The notes beneath the pieces were generated by a model. That model was not told the DNA's origin. It searched no databases and saw only the letters and a program-made list of their open reading frames with translations. A DNA stretch of 64,000 nucleotides from contig CADEFN010000001.1 in assembly GCA_902826615.1 (NCBI GenBank), forward strand, positions 868,001 through 932,000. The letters run 5' to 3'. Shown here one piece after another: positions 1 through 8,796 of the stretch (positions are counted from its first letter, which is position 1; each line of letters begins with the position of its first letter). This DNA is from an uncultured Gemmatimonadota bacterium (lineage in GTDB: Bacteria > Gemmatimonadota > Gemmatimonadetes > Gemmatimonadales > Gemmatimonadaceae). Made by a program: the position numbers and the translations under genes.

Positions 1-362
1 AACCCGACCGCCTGACGGACGAGGAGTGGGCGCTGATGAAGGCGCATCCCACGTTAGGCGTGGAGTTGCTGGCCGATATCGAGTTCCCCGATGACGTGCT
101 CCCCGTGGTGCAGTCCCATCATGAGCGCTGGGACGGTACCGGCTACCCCAACGGCCTGCGCGGCGGCGAAATCCCGCTGGGCGCGCGCATTCTTGGGGTG
201 GCAGATGTGTACGATGCATTGACCACCGACCGCGCCTACCGCCCCGGACTCGATCATGACGAGGCCATGGCGCTTATGCGGCAGGACGCCGGCACACACT
301 TCGATCCCAGGGTGTTTCAGCAGTTCGAGGCCGTGATGCAGGAACGGGTGGTGATGGGATAG
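1..362 (+). CDS. HD-GYP domain cyclic-di-GMP phosphodiesterase, C-terminal part (5' end outside window)
   Basis: The reading frame is open from base 3, so this is the tail of a gene that starts upstream. The visible 119 residues carry the hallmarks of the second half of an HD-GYP domain: HPTLGVELL, then HHERWDGTGYP (the GYP signature), then GARILGVADVYDALTTDR. Members of this family are metal-dependent c-di-GMP phosphodiesterases and often sit behind a receiver domain in response regulators; whether a receiver is present cannot be seen. The HD dyad itself lies upstream of the window edge. The domain is complete at its C-terminus and the gene stops with TAG at 360-362, 33 bases before the next gene. 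Confidence 0.9.
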   Translation, partial: PDRLTDEEWALMKAHPTLGVELLADIEFPDDVLPVVQSHHERWDGTGYPNGLRGGEIPLGARILGVADVYDALTTDRAYRPGLDHDEAMALMRQDAGTHFDPRVFQQFEAVMQERVVMG

Positions 363-395
363 TTTTCCGGCGTCGCGTCAGCGGAGCCGTGAGTC

Positions 396-665
396 ATGTG
401 CCGGAACATCAAGGTGCTGCACAACTTCGAGCCGCCAGCCACCGAAGATGAGGTGCGCGCCTCGGCGCTTCAGTTTGTGCGGAAGCTGAGTGGGTCGACC
501 CGTCCTTCGCGCGCCAACGAGGCGGCGTTCAACGTGGCGGTGGAGGAGGTGCACGCCGCCGCGCTCAAACTGCTGCGTGGGCTGACCGCACACGCGCCGC
601 CCCGCACGCGCGAAGCCGAGGCGCTCAAGGCGAAGGAGCGGAATCTCAAGCGCTTCGGCGCCTAA
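396..665 (+). CDS. DUF2277 family small protein
   Basis: An 89-residue protein starting MCRNIKVLHNFEPPAT, which is the characteristic opening of the DUF2277 family, followed by ALQFVRKLSG and ANEAAFNVAVEEV. The length is the usual one for the family. It has no signal peptide or membrane segment, so it should be cytosolic. No biochemical function is established for the family. The stop codon TAA is embedded in GCCTAACG, one of the recurrent motifs of this window. The spacing to the HD-GYP gene is short and they may be cotranscribed. Confidence 0.9.
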   Translation: MCRNIKVLHNFEPPATEDEVRASALQFVRKLSGSTRPSRANEAAFNVAVEEVHAAALKLLRGLTAHAPPRTREAEALKAKERNLKRFGA

Positions 666-803
666 CGCCGGATCGCGACCCGTCCACCGGGTCGAATCAC
701 CCGGGTCACACGCCTCATTCGCGACACGTGGCCCATGGCGATCATCAGGGTGCGCAACGGACTTGCGCCTACACCAACCCTGCGCCGATCGAGCGGCGAT
801 GCC

Positions 804-1661
804 ATGTATAACCACTTTCTCCTTCGTGTCGTTCGCGCTGTCATGGGCAGCGCCATGCTGGTCTCCACCATCGTTGCGTGCGGCAAGGAAAGCACGTCAC
901 CCTCGGGTGACCGCCGAGCCTACGGTCCGGCCCAGACCCTGGGTGAGGGCACCGCACGCACCTTTGTCACGGTGGATCGCAGTGGTGCTCCAAAGTCGTT
1001 AGGCGTGGCGCTCTCCGAGTCGGCCATGCGCGGGCTGCCCACTACTCCCATGCCGGGCATGCCCTCGGCGGCCATGCTGGTCCTGCAGCTCCCCTCGGAG
1101 GCGACCACGACCGGCTTCGACCACGTGATGCTGGACTGGAACCCCGCTGGCCACGAACCGCAGCACGTCTACACGCTGCCGCACTTCGACTTTCACTTTT
1201 ACAACATCACGTCGGCCGAGCGCGAGTCGATCGTCCCCACCAACCCAGCCTGGGCCTCCAAAGCGGCCGCCTTCCCGTCTGCCGCGTTTGTGCCGAACGG
1301 GTATGTGGCGTTCTCCGTGCTCGCGGGGGCACCGGCCCCGGCTGTCGCGGTCCCATTCATGGGGATGCACTGGGTAGATCCCACCTCATCGCCCGAACTC
1401 CAGCCGCCGCCAGCTGGCAAGGCATTCACGACCACGTTCCTCTATGGGACCTGGGATGGCCGTTTCATCTTCGCCGAACCCATGATCACCAAGGCCTATA
1501 TCGAGTCCATGAAGGACAAGCCTGAAGGGGTCACGCTGCCGGTCGGAACCGCGCAGAGGGTGTCGAAGGCGGGCATGTATCCCGGCGCCTACTCCATCAA
1601 GTACGACGCCAAGGACAGGGAGTATCGCATCACCCTCGAGAACCTGACCAGCCGCCAGTAG
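804..1661 (+). CDS. DUF5602/TTHB210-like lipoprotein
   Basis: I start the gene at ATG 804 rather than the upstream ATG 735, because 804 gives a clean lipoprotein signal: MYNHFLL, a hydrophobic stretch, then the lipobox IVAC with Cys near residue 26. The mature part contains HFDFHFY, FMGMHWVD and TWDGRFIFAEPM, with His/Trp-rich positions that resemble the TTHB210-like (DUF5602) family of secreted proteins. These are annotated mostly as hypothetical; a metal or ligand role for the histidines is my guess. It lies 124 bases upstream of a two-component system, which might respond to it, but nothing in the sequence proves this. Confidence 0.75.
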   Translation: MYNHFLLRVVRAVMGSAMLVSTIVACGKESTSPSGDRRAYGPAQTLGEGTARTFVTVDRSGAPKSLGVALSESAMRGLPTTPMPGMPSAAMLVLQLPSEATTTGFDHVMLDWNPAGHEPQHVYTLPHFDFHFYNITSAERESIVPTNPAWASKAAAFPSAAFVPNGYVAFSVLAGAPAPAVAVPFMGMHWVDPTSSPELQPPPAGKAFTTTFLYGTWDGRFIFAEPMITKAYIESMKDKPEGVTLPVGTAQRVSKAGMYPGAYSIKYDAKDREYRITLENLTSRQ

Positions 1662-1785
1662 GCCTGCTTGTCAGCGGGGAGGCCGAGGTATGGGTCAAAC
1701 CACCCAAGAGGAGCGCGTCGGGGGGAAGCAGCTTTCAGCGACTATCGCCCCCGTCGCCCTCCGACCGCAAATTGAGCGTGCAGCC

Positions 1786-2391
1786 ATGAAGCGAATCCTC
1801 ATTGTAGAAGACAACGTCGACCTCGCCAACGGCCTCAAGCGCAACCTGGAGCATGAAGGGCACAAGGTCTCGGTGGCCGGTACGGCGAGAGATGCCCTGA
1901 CATGCGTGACGCGCGAGGTACCTGACCTGGTGGTGCTCGATCTGGGTCTTCCCGACCGCGACGGCTACTTTGTGCTCGAACAGATGCGGAGCCGCGGCGT
2001 GCAGTCACCGGTGCTGATTCTGAGTGCCAGAGGGCTGGAGTCGGACAAGGTGAAGGGCTTCCGGCTCGGTGCCGACGACTACGTGACCAAGCCGTTTGGC
2101 GTGGTGGAGCTGATGGCGCGTATTGGCGCACATCTGCGTCGCGCGACCCTCGAGGATGGGCCGCCAACGGGTGGGTCGATGACCGACGAAGCATTGCAGC
2201 AGCAGTACGGGCTCACCGAACGTCAGGTGGAGGTGTCACGACTCCTGGCCCGTGGCATGTCCAACGCCGAGATCGCCGAATCGTTAGGGCTGAGCACCTA
2301 CACGGCCCGCAACCACACCGAGCAGGTGCTCTTCAAGCTGGGCGCGTCCACCCGCGCCCGGGTTGGTGCCATCCTGCGCGGAGAGGCGTGA
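1786..2391 (+). CDS. Response regulator with LuxR/GerE-type HTH
   Basis: ATG 1786 opens MKRILIVEDNVD, the normal start of a receiver; the in-frame upstream extension to 1690 has no receiver features and is rejected. Receiver residues 1-118 show the acidic pocket E8/D9, phospho-acceptor D52 in VVLDLGLPD, the Ser in LILSARG and the Lys in DDYVTKPFG. The C-terminal 65 residues form a GerE HTH (LTERQVEVSRLLARGMSN). The receiver looks OmpR-like while the output is NarL-like. The gene ends in GTGA, overlapping the start of the histidine kinase by four bases, so the two are translationally coupled and are almost certainly cognate partners. Confidence 0.93.
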   Translation: MKRILIVEDNVDLANGLKRNLEHEGHKVSVAGTARDALTCVTREVPDLVVLDLGLPDRDGYFVLEQMRSRGVQSPVLILSARGLESDKVKGFRLGADDYVTKPFGVVELMARIGAHLRRATLEDGPPTGGSMTDEALQQQYGLTERQVEVSRLLARGMSNAEIAESLGLSTYTARNHTEQVLFKLGASTRARVGAILRGEA

Positions 2392-4193
2392 ACCGGCTGC
2401 GTGACCTGTGGAACAGCGACCACCGCCCCGCCGCCGGGACGGTGGTGTTTCTCGTGCTCCTGCTGCTGATGACCGGGTTGTCGGTGGTGAGCGCGATGGC
2501 CTTTCGGTCGCTCAACGAAAGCCGCACCCAGACAGCGGACAAGGCCATTCGCGAGTATGCGAGCCTGGGTGCCCGGCTCTTTGCCGACCGTGCGTTTGGT
2601 GTGTTCGAAGGCACTCGTGTCCGGATTCTGTCCAGCATCTACGGGGCTCGGCCGCGGCCTGGTGAAGCGGCGCCCTCCTTTGCGCGTTTTGTCGAAGATG
2701 CCTCACGCGAGATGGACGCGATCGGGTTTGCCCTGGGCGACGCCAACCGCGGTTTTTTCGTGTTTGATGTGAACACCGGCGCGTATGTCGGTGAGGGGGC
2801 CGCGAGCCGGGACGAGGTGCGGAACGGTGTGCTCGCGCTGCTGCGTGACGCGCCTCCCGCTCGCGATCGCCGTATGGAGCCGATGGTGTGGCTCATCACC
2901 GAACTTCCCGAGCTGCTGTCCATGGCGTCGGCGCCGCTGCGCGACAGCAAGGGTCGTGTGCTCGCCGTGTACGGCTACACCTACACGCGAACAGCTGGGT
3001 GGAAGTCCGTGGGCGACGCCGTGATGCGTGATCTCCCCCTGGTGCCGGCGTCGTTCATTCAGCCCGGCATGGAGCCGGGGAACGTGGCCGCGGGAAACGA
3101 TTCACTCATTGCCATTCGTCTCATCGACCAGGCAGGCGGCATCCTCTACGATTCACGACCTCCGTATCCGGGGCTCGGTGGGGAATCGCCGCGGAACACC
3201 GGGAGTACGGTGCTGCGGGTGCAGGCCACGCTCCACCCCACCCTGCTGGCCGATCTTCGGCTCTCGCTCAAGGGCAGCAATGCGCAGGTGTTCTGGGCCT
3301 TCACGGGCTCGGATGGGGCCGTGAAGTGGAGATTCCCACTTCCGCTCGATTCGCTCCTGCCACTGGTCTCGCTCCTCTTTGCCGTGTTTGCCGGGGTCGC
3401 GCTCTTTCGCGAACAGAAGCTCACCCGTGCACGCCGCGACTTTGTGGCCAGTGTCTCACACGAACTGCGCACCCCACTCGCGCAAATCCGGATGTTCACC
3501 GAAACGCTCCTGCTGCGCCGCGAGCGGGACGACGAAGAGCGCACGCACTGGTTAGGCATCGTGAGTCGTGAGTCGAGGCGGCTCGGTGACCTCGTCGAGA
3601 ACATTCTGCTGTTCTCCCACATCGATGCCGACCGGGTGCGGATCGAGAAGGAACGCACCGATCTGGGCGAACTGATTGAGGAAGTCGTCGAGGGCTACGT
3701 CCAGGTGGCGGCGCAGCGAGGGATGCGGATCGTGGCCGATGCCCCGTCGCGCATCTTTGCGCTGGTTGATCCGCGGGCGATGCGCCAGGTGGTCGTGAAC
3801 CTGATCGACAATGCGCTCAAGTACGGGCCGCGTGGGCAGGTGGTGAACATCGAACTGGAACGCGTGGCTGATCGTGCGCGCTTGACGGTCTCGGATCAGG
3901 GGCCCGGTGTACCGGCCAGCGAGCGAAAACGTGTCTGGGAGCCCTTTGTCCGCTTGGGTGATCGCGGTACCACCGGCGGCAGTGGCATTGGGCTGTCCGT
4001 GGTGCGTGATCTGGTGCTGCAGCATGGCGGCACGATCGAGGTAGGTGACGCGCCGGGAGGTGGGGCGAAGTTCGTTGTCGAGCTTGCGGTGAGCGAGTCG
4101 TCAGACGGACTCCCGATGCGGGCGACGGGGGAGTTTCGGGCCCGTGAGGTCGCGGCGGCGCGAGCCGCCTCTTCGGACCTGCGCGCCGACTGA
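2388..4193 (+). CDS. Membrane sensor histidine kinase
   Basis: A 601-residue kinase beginning with GTG 2388 that overlaps the regulator stop. A first membrane segment lies at about residues 16-38 and a second at about 318-340 (LLPLVSLLFAVFAGVALF), enclosing a ~280-residue extracytoplasmic sensor region that I cannot assign to a named domain. The HisKA motif SVSHELRTPL puts the phospho-histidine at H358. The ATPase domain has the N box (LIDNALKYGP), G1 box (DQGPGVP) and G2 box (GGSGIGLSVV). It should autophosphorylate and transfer to the upstream-encoded regulator. A 68-base gap separates it from the convergent OmpA gene. Confidence 0.93.
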   Translation: MNRLRDLWNSDHRPAAGTVVFLVLLLLMTGLSVVSAMAFRSLNESRTQTADKAIREYASLGARLFADRAFGVFEGTRVRILSSIYGARPRPGEAAPSFARFVEDASREMDAIGFALGDANRGFFVFDVNTGAYVGEGAASRDEVRNGVLALLRDAPPARDRRMEPMVWLITELPELLSMASAPLRDSKGRVLAVYGYTYTRTAGWKSVGDAVMRDLPLVPASFIQPGMEPGNVAAGNDSLIAIRLIDQAGGILYDSRPPYPGLGGESPRNTGSTVLRVQATLHPTLLADLRLSLKGSNAQVFWAFTGSDGAVKWRFPLPLDSLLPLVSLLFAVFAGVALFREQKLTRARRDFVASVSHELRTPLAQIRMFTETLLLRRERDDEERTHWLGIVSRESRRLGDLVENILLFSHIDADRVRIEKERTDLGELIEEVVEGYVQVAAQRGMRIVADAPSRIFALVDPRAMRQVVVNLIDNALKYGPRGQVVNIELERVADRARLTVSDQGPGVPASERKRVWEPFVRLGDRGTTGGSGIGLSVVRDLVLQHGGTIEVGDAPGGGAKFVVELAVSESSDGLPMRATGEFRAREVAAARAASSDLRAD

Positions 4194-4261
4194 TCTGCAA
4201 ACGCAACAAACACGGTGGACGTGGCGCGACCAAGCGCGCGGCACCGCCGGGGTCAATGCGT

Positions 4262-5452
4262 CTAAGGGCTGCTGCATTCCACCGTCTTGAACTCCACGCG
4301 GCGGTCTACGGCGTCGGCCGCGTCATCGGTCCCCGACCCGATGATATTTTCGCGGAAACCGACCCCATTTGCCTTGAGCCGCCGCGACAGCGAACCCACC
4401 TCGCCCACCAGGAGGCGTCGCACTGTCTCGGCCCGAGCGAGGGACAAACGGTCGTTCACTGCTTCGGTTCCGGTTTTGCTGGTGTGGCCAACCACATTCA
4501 GACAGCTCTCGGTGCGCTGCATGGCGCGAGCGACCTGGCGCAGCCACATGGGGTAGACACCGGCCAGATCGCGGCCGGGCCAGAACTCGGCACTGCTCCC
4601 GGGTTTGAAGAGCAGCTTCACGGAGAGATTGTTCGTCGCCAGCCCGAGCGCGGCGATTCGGCCGAAGGCCTCCTCCGCCTCCCGGGTACGGCCGAGTCGG
4701 ATGTTGCTCAGGTAGACGCCATTGAACGTGCGGAGCTGCTGTCCATCGGGCCGAGCTGCTGCCGCGGTGTAGGCGTCGAGCGCCTCCTGCCACTTGGAGG
4801 CGTTGTAGGCGGCCAGCGCCTGGGCGAGCAGTCCCGCGGTGGGGATCTGCGAGACATACAACGCGTCGGCAGCGGAGCCCTTTCTGGTTTCGGAGGTTTT
4901 GACGTAGCCCTCGACGGATCGATCACGGACCAGTGATGGGCTCTCTTCGTAGAAACGTGTGGGCGACGCGTCGGCGCCCTTGGCGACAAAACGCGCTGCG
5001 GTCTGCGCGACCACCAGACCGGTTGGCCGGTCGGTGAGCGAGGCGTTCACCGAAAAGCCATCGGGGGGATTGGTTCGCGACACACTCCCCGCAACGACGT
5101 AGCGCGCCTTGTTCGCACCCTCGGCGTCAAAGGGGAGAATGGTCATTCCCTTGAGCGCTGCGGCGAGCGCCGGAGTCAGCTCGGCTTCGAGCCCGGACGA
5201 CAGTGTGGTCTGCTGCCCCGTGACCTTGTCGATGAGGGGATCGATCACCAGAGTGCGATCACCCGACACGCTGCCGATCTGTTGTGAGAGATCGGCAGCC
5301 ATCTGCTGCGCTGCGCCCTTGGGATCGAGGTCGCCTGCCGGTGTGGGCGTGGCAGCCGGAGCCGGAGCTGACGCACAGCCTGCTCCGAGGGCTGTGAGCA
5401 CCAGGGAGACCTGCAACCCGCGTATCAGCTGACCACTCCAAAGTGAGCGCAT
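4262..5452 (-). CDS. OmpA-family lipoprotein
   Basis: Start chosen at ATG 5452, which gives a signal ending in the lipobox LGAGC; the longer frame to 5512 would overlap the kinase gene and bury the signal. The C-terminal ~100 residues are an OmpA-like peptidoglycan-binding domain: LNVVGHTSKTGTEAVNDRLS, LARAETVRRLL and a terminal DRRVEFKTVEC. The central part includes a helical repeat-like stretch (AYNASKWQEALDAY). It probably anchors the outer membrane to peptidoglycan. It follows the kinase gene 46 bases downstream in the same direction, so kinase and lipoprotein are likely one operon. Confidence 0.85.
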   Translation of the reverse strand: MRSLWSGQLIRGLQVSLVLTALGAGCASAPAPAATPTPAGDLDPKGAAQQMAADLSQQIGSVSGDRTLVIDPLIDKVTGQQTTLSSGLEAELTPALAAALKGMTILPFDAEGANKARYVVAGSVSRTNPPDGFSVNASLTDRPTGLVVAQTAARFVAKGADASPTRFYEESPSLVRDRSVEGYVKTSETRKGSAADALYVSQIPTAGLLAQALAAYNASKWQEALDAYTAAAARPDGQQLRTFNGVYLSNIRLGRTREAEEAFGRIAALGLATNNLSVKLLFKPGSSAEFWPGRDLAGVYPMWLRQVARAMQRTESCLNVVGHTSKTGTEAVNDRLSLARAETVRRLLVGEVGSLSRRLKANGVGFRENIIGSGTDDAADAVDRRVEFKTVECSSP

Positions 5453-5498
5453 ACGTACGAAAACCGGTGAGCGAAGGGTGAACATGTGGAGGCCGATC

Positions 5499-6902
5499 TC
5501 AGGGGCTCCCACGCTTGCAGAATCGACTGAGCCGGGTGGCCTCTCGTTCGGTCAGGGCTTCACCGAGACTGACCCTCTCGAGGAGCCGGGCACATTCGAT
5601 CGCCATACTGTCTCTTTGCGGAGAGGACACCGGGTTGGTGTCACGTGCGACGGCGGTGGTCGCGGTGTCCCGGGTCGCGGCCGGCAGGGGCGCTCTCACG
5701 GCGGCGTCACCCGGGGACTGCTGTGGTGCGGCAGGAACGGCAGGTTCAGGTGCGGGAGTCGATTTCGGGACCGAGTTAGCGACGGAATCTTGAGAAAGCG
5801 CGGCCGGCGCAATGGCGCTTGTTGGGGTGGGGCGCTCTTCCTTGCCCCGACCGAGGAACCAGACCAGCACGAGGAGCGCCGCAGCGCCTGACAGGACTGG
5901 AAGGAGCCAGCGGCCCGTACTTCCAGATGGAGTGCCCACCGCATTGCTCGCTGAGGACACGACCGGGGCGGGATTGTCCTCCACCGGACCGGCTGGTGGT
6001 GGAACAGCGACATCTGATGCGGCCTCGGATACCGGGGCCACCTGGACCGAGGCGGGTGTGCCCCGGCCGCCACGAAGAGCAGCGCGAGCCTCCGTCGCGG
6101 AGGGGAATCGGCTCGGGACTTCAGCCAGCATCCCGGCCAGCGTTTCTTCGAGTGACGCCGAACAATTGAGACGCCCGCGCCAATCGAGCTGGCCCGTTGA
6201 GCGGTCGTGCCACTCCAGGGGATGCTGACCCGAGATCATCTCCAGTGCTGTGGCGCCAAGTGCATACAGGTCGCTGGAAGGTCGCGGCCGTCCCACCGCC
6301 TGCTCGCGGGGTGTGTACCCGGGGGTCCCGATCGCTGTTTGCTGGTCGTCGGCGCCGATGGCTTCCCGCACCGCGCCAAAGTCGATGAGGTAGACCACCC
6401 CATCGTTGCCGACAATGACGTTGGCCGGCTTGATGTCGCGATGGATAACGGGCGGCTCGCGGCCATGAAGGTATTCCAGAACGCCGAGCAGGCTGTCGAC
6501 AATGGAAACCACCTCGATCTCAGAGAGGCGAGTGTCGCGCCTCAAACGCTGGCTGAGCGTTTGTCCCTCGACAAAGTCCTGCACCAGATAGAAACGCCCC
6601 TCCTCCTCGAAGTAGGCATGGAGCGTGGGGATCTGGGGGTGATGCAACTCAAAGAGGAGCCTCGCTTCGCGCTCGAAGAGCCGCCGAGCGACATCGTTCG
6701 AGCGTCGCCCTGGGAGGAGTTCCTTGACCACACAGGGGGCGTTGAAGCGCGCGAGATCGCGAGCCCGGTAGGTGGCGCCAAAACCGCCCGACCCAAGGAG
6801 CTCTCCCACCTCATATCGCTTTGCCAGGACGGTACCTGACACAACCTCTCGGGTGCTCAATCGATGTCTCGGGGGTGCTCGGACCGGTGTGGCGAATGCC
6901 AC
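5499..6902 (-). CDS. Ser/Thr protein kinase with C-terminal membrane segment
   Basis: A 467-residue Hanks-type kinase. The kinase domain spans about residues 28-275: glycine loop LLGSGGFGATY, catalytic Lys in CVVKELL, HRDIKPANV, DFGAVR and GYTPREQA. The DFGAVR and APPEQ-like sequences are typical of a bacterial subgroup common in cyanobacteria and Gemmatimonadota. A proline-rich linker leads to one membrane helix (about residue 333-352) and a ~115-residue tail with no recognised sensor domain. The start is GTG 6902; an alternative GTG at 6842, directly before the kinase domain, is also possible. The downstream gene encodes an OmpA lipoprotein. Confidence 0.9.
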   Translation of the reverse strand: MAFATPVRAPPRHRLSTREVVSGTVLAKRYEVGELLGSGGFGATYRARDLARFNAPCVVKELLPGRRSNDVARRLFEREARLLFELHHPQIPTLHAYFEEEGRFYLVQDFVEGQTLSQRLRRDTRLSEIEVVSIVDSLLGVLEYLHGREPPVIHRDIKPANVIVGNDGVVYLIDFGAVREAIGADDQQTAIGTPGYTPREQAVGRPRPSSDLYALGATALEMISGQHPLEWHDRSTGQLDWRGRLNCSASLEETLAGMLAEVPSRFPSATEARAALRGGRGTPASVQVAPVSEAASDVAVPPPAGPVEDNPAPVVSSASNAVGTPSGSTGRWLLPVLSGAAALLVLVWFLGRGKEERPTPTSAIAPAALSQDSVANSVPKSTPAPEPAVPAAPQQSPGDAAVRAPLPAATRDTATTAVARDTNPVSSPQRDSMAIECARLLERVSLGEALTEREATRLSRFCKRGSP

Positions 6903-7038
6903 CCTTACAGGACGCTAACGTGGGGGGGCGGGGAGAGGGTAGCAAGAGACCGTAAGAGAGTGGCGGTTGGCGTCGTTCTCATGGCAGGAGCGCCGAAATG
7001 GCGCTCGGATCGACCCCAAATCCTCCAGGAGCACTTCC

Positions 7039-7713
7039 ATGACCGCCGACCGAACCACCCGCCGCATCACCCTCATCGCCTCCCCCGCCATCGCACTTGC
7101 CGTGGCGCTCGCCTCTCTGCCGCTCGCGGCACAGGGAAACAGCCAGGCCAATTCACCATTCGCGCGCCAGATCTCCAGCGGTTCGCTCGGCGTGGGTTCG
7201 GCCGACTCCGTTGCGGTCGCCCAGCCACGACGGGCCGCCCCCGGCGTCGAAGGCTTCAAGGAGGGGACGTTTTACATGGGTCCTCGGGTGATCGCTGGCG
7301 GCTATGGCGCGACGGCCATCGGCTTTCAGGTGGAGAAGGGGATCATGCAGAAAAAGGATTGGGGGAATGGACGGATCGGCGTCAGCGGCTCCGTCGACAT
7401 GTTCTCGTACAGCGACGCCTTTGTAGGGTCCCGCTGGTCGTATCGGGTGATCCCCGTCAGCGGGATGGTGAACTACCACTTCACCCTGGAGAACAAAAAG
7501 CTCGACCCGTTCATTGGCGCCGGCCTCGGGTATTGGCTGGTCTCCTCGTCGTACGACGGACCCGGCTCGGCGGGCTACACGGCGCGTGCCAGCACCGTGG
7601 AGTTCGGGGCCCAGCTGGGCGCACGGTACTTCTTCAAGCCAAACCTCGCCGTGCAGGCCCAGACAGGAATGGGCTTCGGTGCCTTCGCACTCGGACTGAC
7701 CTGGAAGCTCTGA
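7039..7713 (+). CDS. Outer-membrane beta-barrel protein
   Basis: ATG 7039 is preceded by AGGAG at a suitable distance and gives a signal peptide ending around AAQG. The remaining ~195 residues alternate hydrophobic and polar residues in short strands (GGYGATAIGFQVEKG, RWSYRVIPVSGMVNYHF, EFGAQLGARYFF) and end in a hydrophobic-aromatic pattern (GLTWKL), typical of small OmpW/OmpX-like barrels. I cannot name a specific substrate. It is divergent from the kinase gene at 6902, with 136 bases between them that must hold both promoters. Confidence 0.8.
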   Translation: MTADRTTRRITLIASPAIALAVALASLPLAAQGNSQANSPFARQISSGSLGVGSADSVAVAQPRRAAPGVEGFKEGTFYMGPRVIAGGYGATAIGFQVEKGIMQKKDWGNGRIGVSGSVDMFSYSDAFVGSRWSYRVIPVSGMVNYHFTLENKKLDPFIGAGLGYWLVSSSYDGPGSAGYTARASTVEFGAQLGARYFFKPNLAVQAQTGMGFGAFALGLTWKL

Positions 7714-7735
7714 GACGAAACGCATCCGGAACGGC

Positions 7736-7762
7736 AGGGTCCACGGGCAAACGTGGGCCCTT
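7736..7762. terminator. Hairpin terminator between convergent genes
   Basis: Arms 7736-7745 (AGGGTCCACG) and 7752-7761 (CGTGGGCCCT) pair over 10 bp with one G-T wobble around a six-base loop and are followed by TTGTCGT. The hairpin sits between the stop codons of the barrel gene and the convergent sigma factor gene and could serve both. Confidence 0.65.
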
Positions 7763-7794
7763 GTCGTCTGCGGGTGTCCACGGCGCGTGATGGT

Positions 7795-8457
7795 TCAGAG
7801 GAAGTCCTGGGAGAGGCCGGACTGAATGAGATCCGAGGGACGCAATCCCATACGCCTGGCTTCTTCCTTGAGTTTGGTGCGCGCACGGTACAGCAGCTGG
7901 GCCACATTGTTCGCGGTGATGCCGAGTTGCCCGGCCACGTCCTGGTCGCTGTAGCCACTCATGTTGAGGAGCCAAACCTCACGTTGCCGTGGGGCGAGGC
8001 AGGCGGCCAGTCGTTCGATGAGGTCGGAGCGCTCAAAGGTGCGTCCGGTGGGTGCGCCTCCCGAGACATCAAAGTCCCCGGGGAGCTGGTCAGGCTGCCG
8101 TTTGCGCTGGCGTCGGCGATCGCGCAGCACGTTGCGGGCAATCACCCAGAGCCAGGCTTCGAACTTCCCCTGCTCCTCGTAGCCGATGAGGGCTGACGGG
8201 AGGCGCATGAAGACGTCAGTGAGGATGGAGTCGGCGGTGACGGTGGAGTCTTCGGCCCCAATACGCCGCAGCAGCGATGGACCGAAGCGTCGCTGCAATT
8301 CTCCCACATGACTTCGCAGGCTGTCTCGCGCCCCTTCGATGAGTTCGTCGAGCGGGAGCGTGTGCACCAGGAGCTCCATAGCGCTCGGTTCCGTAATCAG
8401 TCGTTTGCGATCGTCGTGTTCCGTCATCGAGGCCGAGGGACGAGGACGCTTCGCCAT
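7795..8457 (-). CDS. ECF RNA polymerase sigma factor
   Basis: A 220-residue ECF sigma factor. Region 2 is seen in ILTDVFMRLPSAL and FEAWLWVIARNVLRDRRRQRK; region 4 in LAPRQREVWLLNMSGYSDQDVAGQLGI, an HTH, followed by NNVAQLLYRARTKLKEEARR. The acidic region-2.2 motif is changed to TADSILTDVF, keeping one Asp. No anti-sigma gene is adjacent. The ATG at 8457 is the longest start; ATG 8427 is an alternative and neither has a strong ribosome binding site. It is divergent from the small lipoprotein gene at 8614; the shared 156-base interval is the likely promoter region. Confidence 0.85.
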   Translation of the reverse strand: MAKRPRPSASMTEHDDRKRLITEPSAMELLVHTLPLDELIEGARDSLRSHVGELQRRFGPSLLRRIGAEDSTVTADSILTDVFMRLPSALIGYEEQGKFEAWLWVIARNVLRDRRRQRKRQPDQLPGDFDVSGGAPTGRTFERSDLIERLAACLAPRQREVWLLNMSGYSDQDVAGQLGITANNVAQLLYRARTKLKEEARRMGLRPSDLIQSGLSQDFL

Positions 8458-8613
8458 GGGTGGCGCGCAGCGGGACTGCCGGTCACATGACTAAGCGCAC
8501 AAAACAATTCCGGTCGCACCAAAACGCGATGCACCGTAAGAAAAGTGTGGGAGCCGTCGTTCCCCGGGTGAAGGCGACGCTGACGTCGCTTCATCACCTG
8601 GAGGACGTGTCCC

Positions 8614-8793
8614 ATGAACGGCAGGATCTCGAAGTGTGCATGGTCGATTGCGCTTGTGCTTGGCACTGCGTGCGGGTCACCGACCGGCCCTCACGACCGC
8701 GGTCGCCGCTTGGAGGTGGAAAATCCGGTCAACACACCTATCAAAAGTGTGACAAGTGCGGACGCTTCGCCTGGTCGGCTGCCGACGCCGTGA
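8614..8793 (+). CDS. Small lipoprotein, 59 residues
   Basis: A short gene opening MNGRISKCAWSIAL and running through VLGTACGSPTGP: a positively charged start, a hydrophobic core and a lipobox-like GTAC with Cys at residue 20. GGAGG at 8600-8604 lies nine bases before ATG 8614, a good Shine-Dalgarno site. A small hairpin (arms 8574-8579 and 8584-8589) sits in the leader just upstream. The mature peptide is ~40 residues with no recognised domain. The gene ends three bases before the stop of the convergent fragment at 8797. Because it is divergent from the ECF sigma gene it might be a target of that factor; this is inference. Confidence 0.7.
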   Translation: MNGRISKCAWSIALVLGTACGSPTGPHDRGRRLEVENPVNTPIKSVTSADASPGRLPTP

Positions 8794-8796
8794 GGA

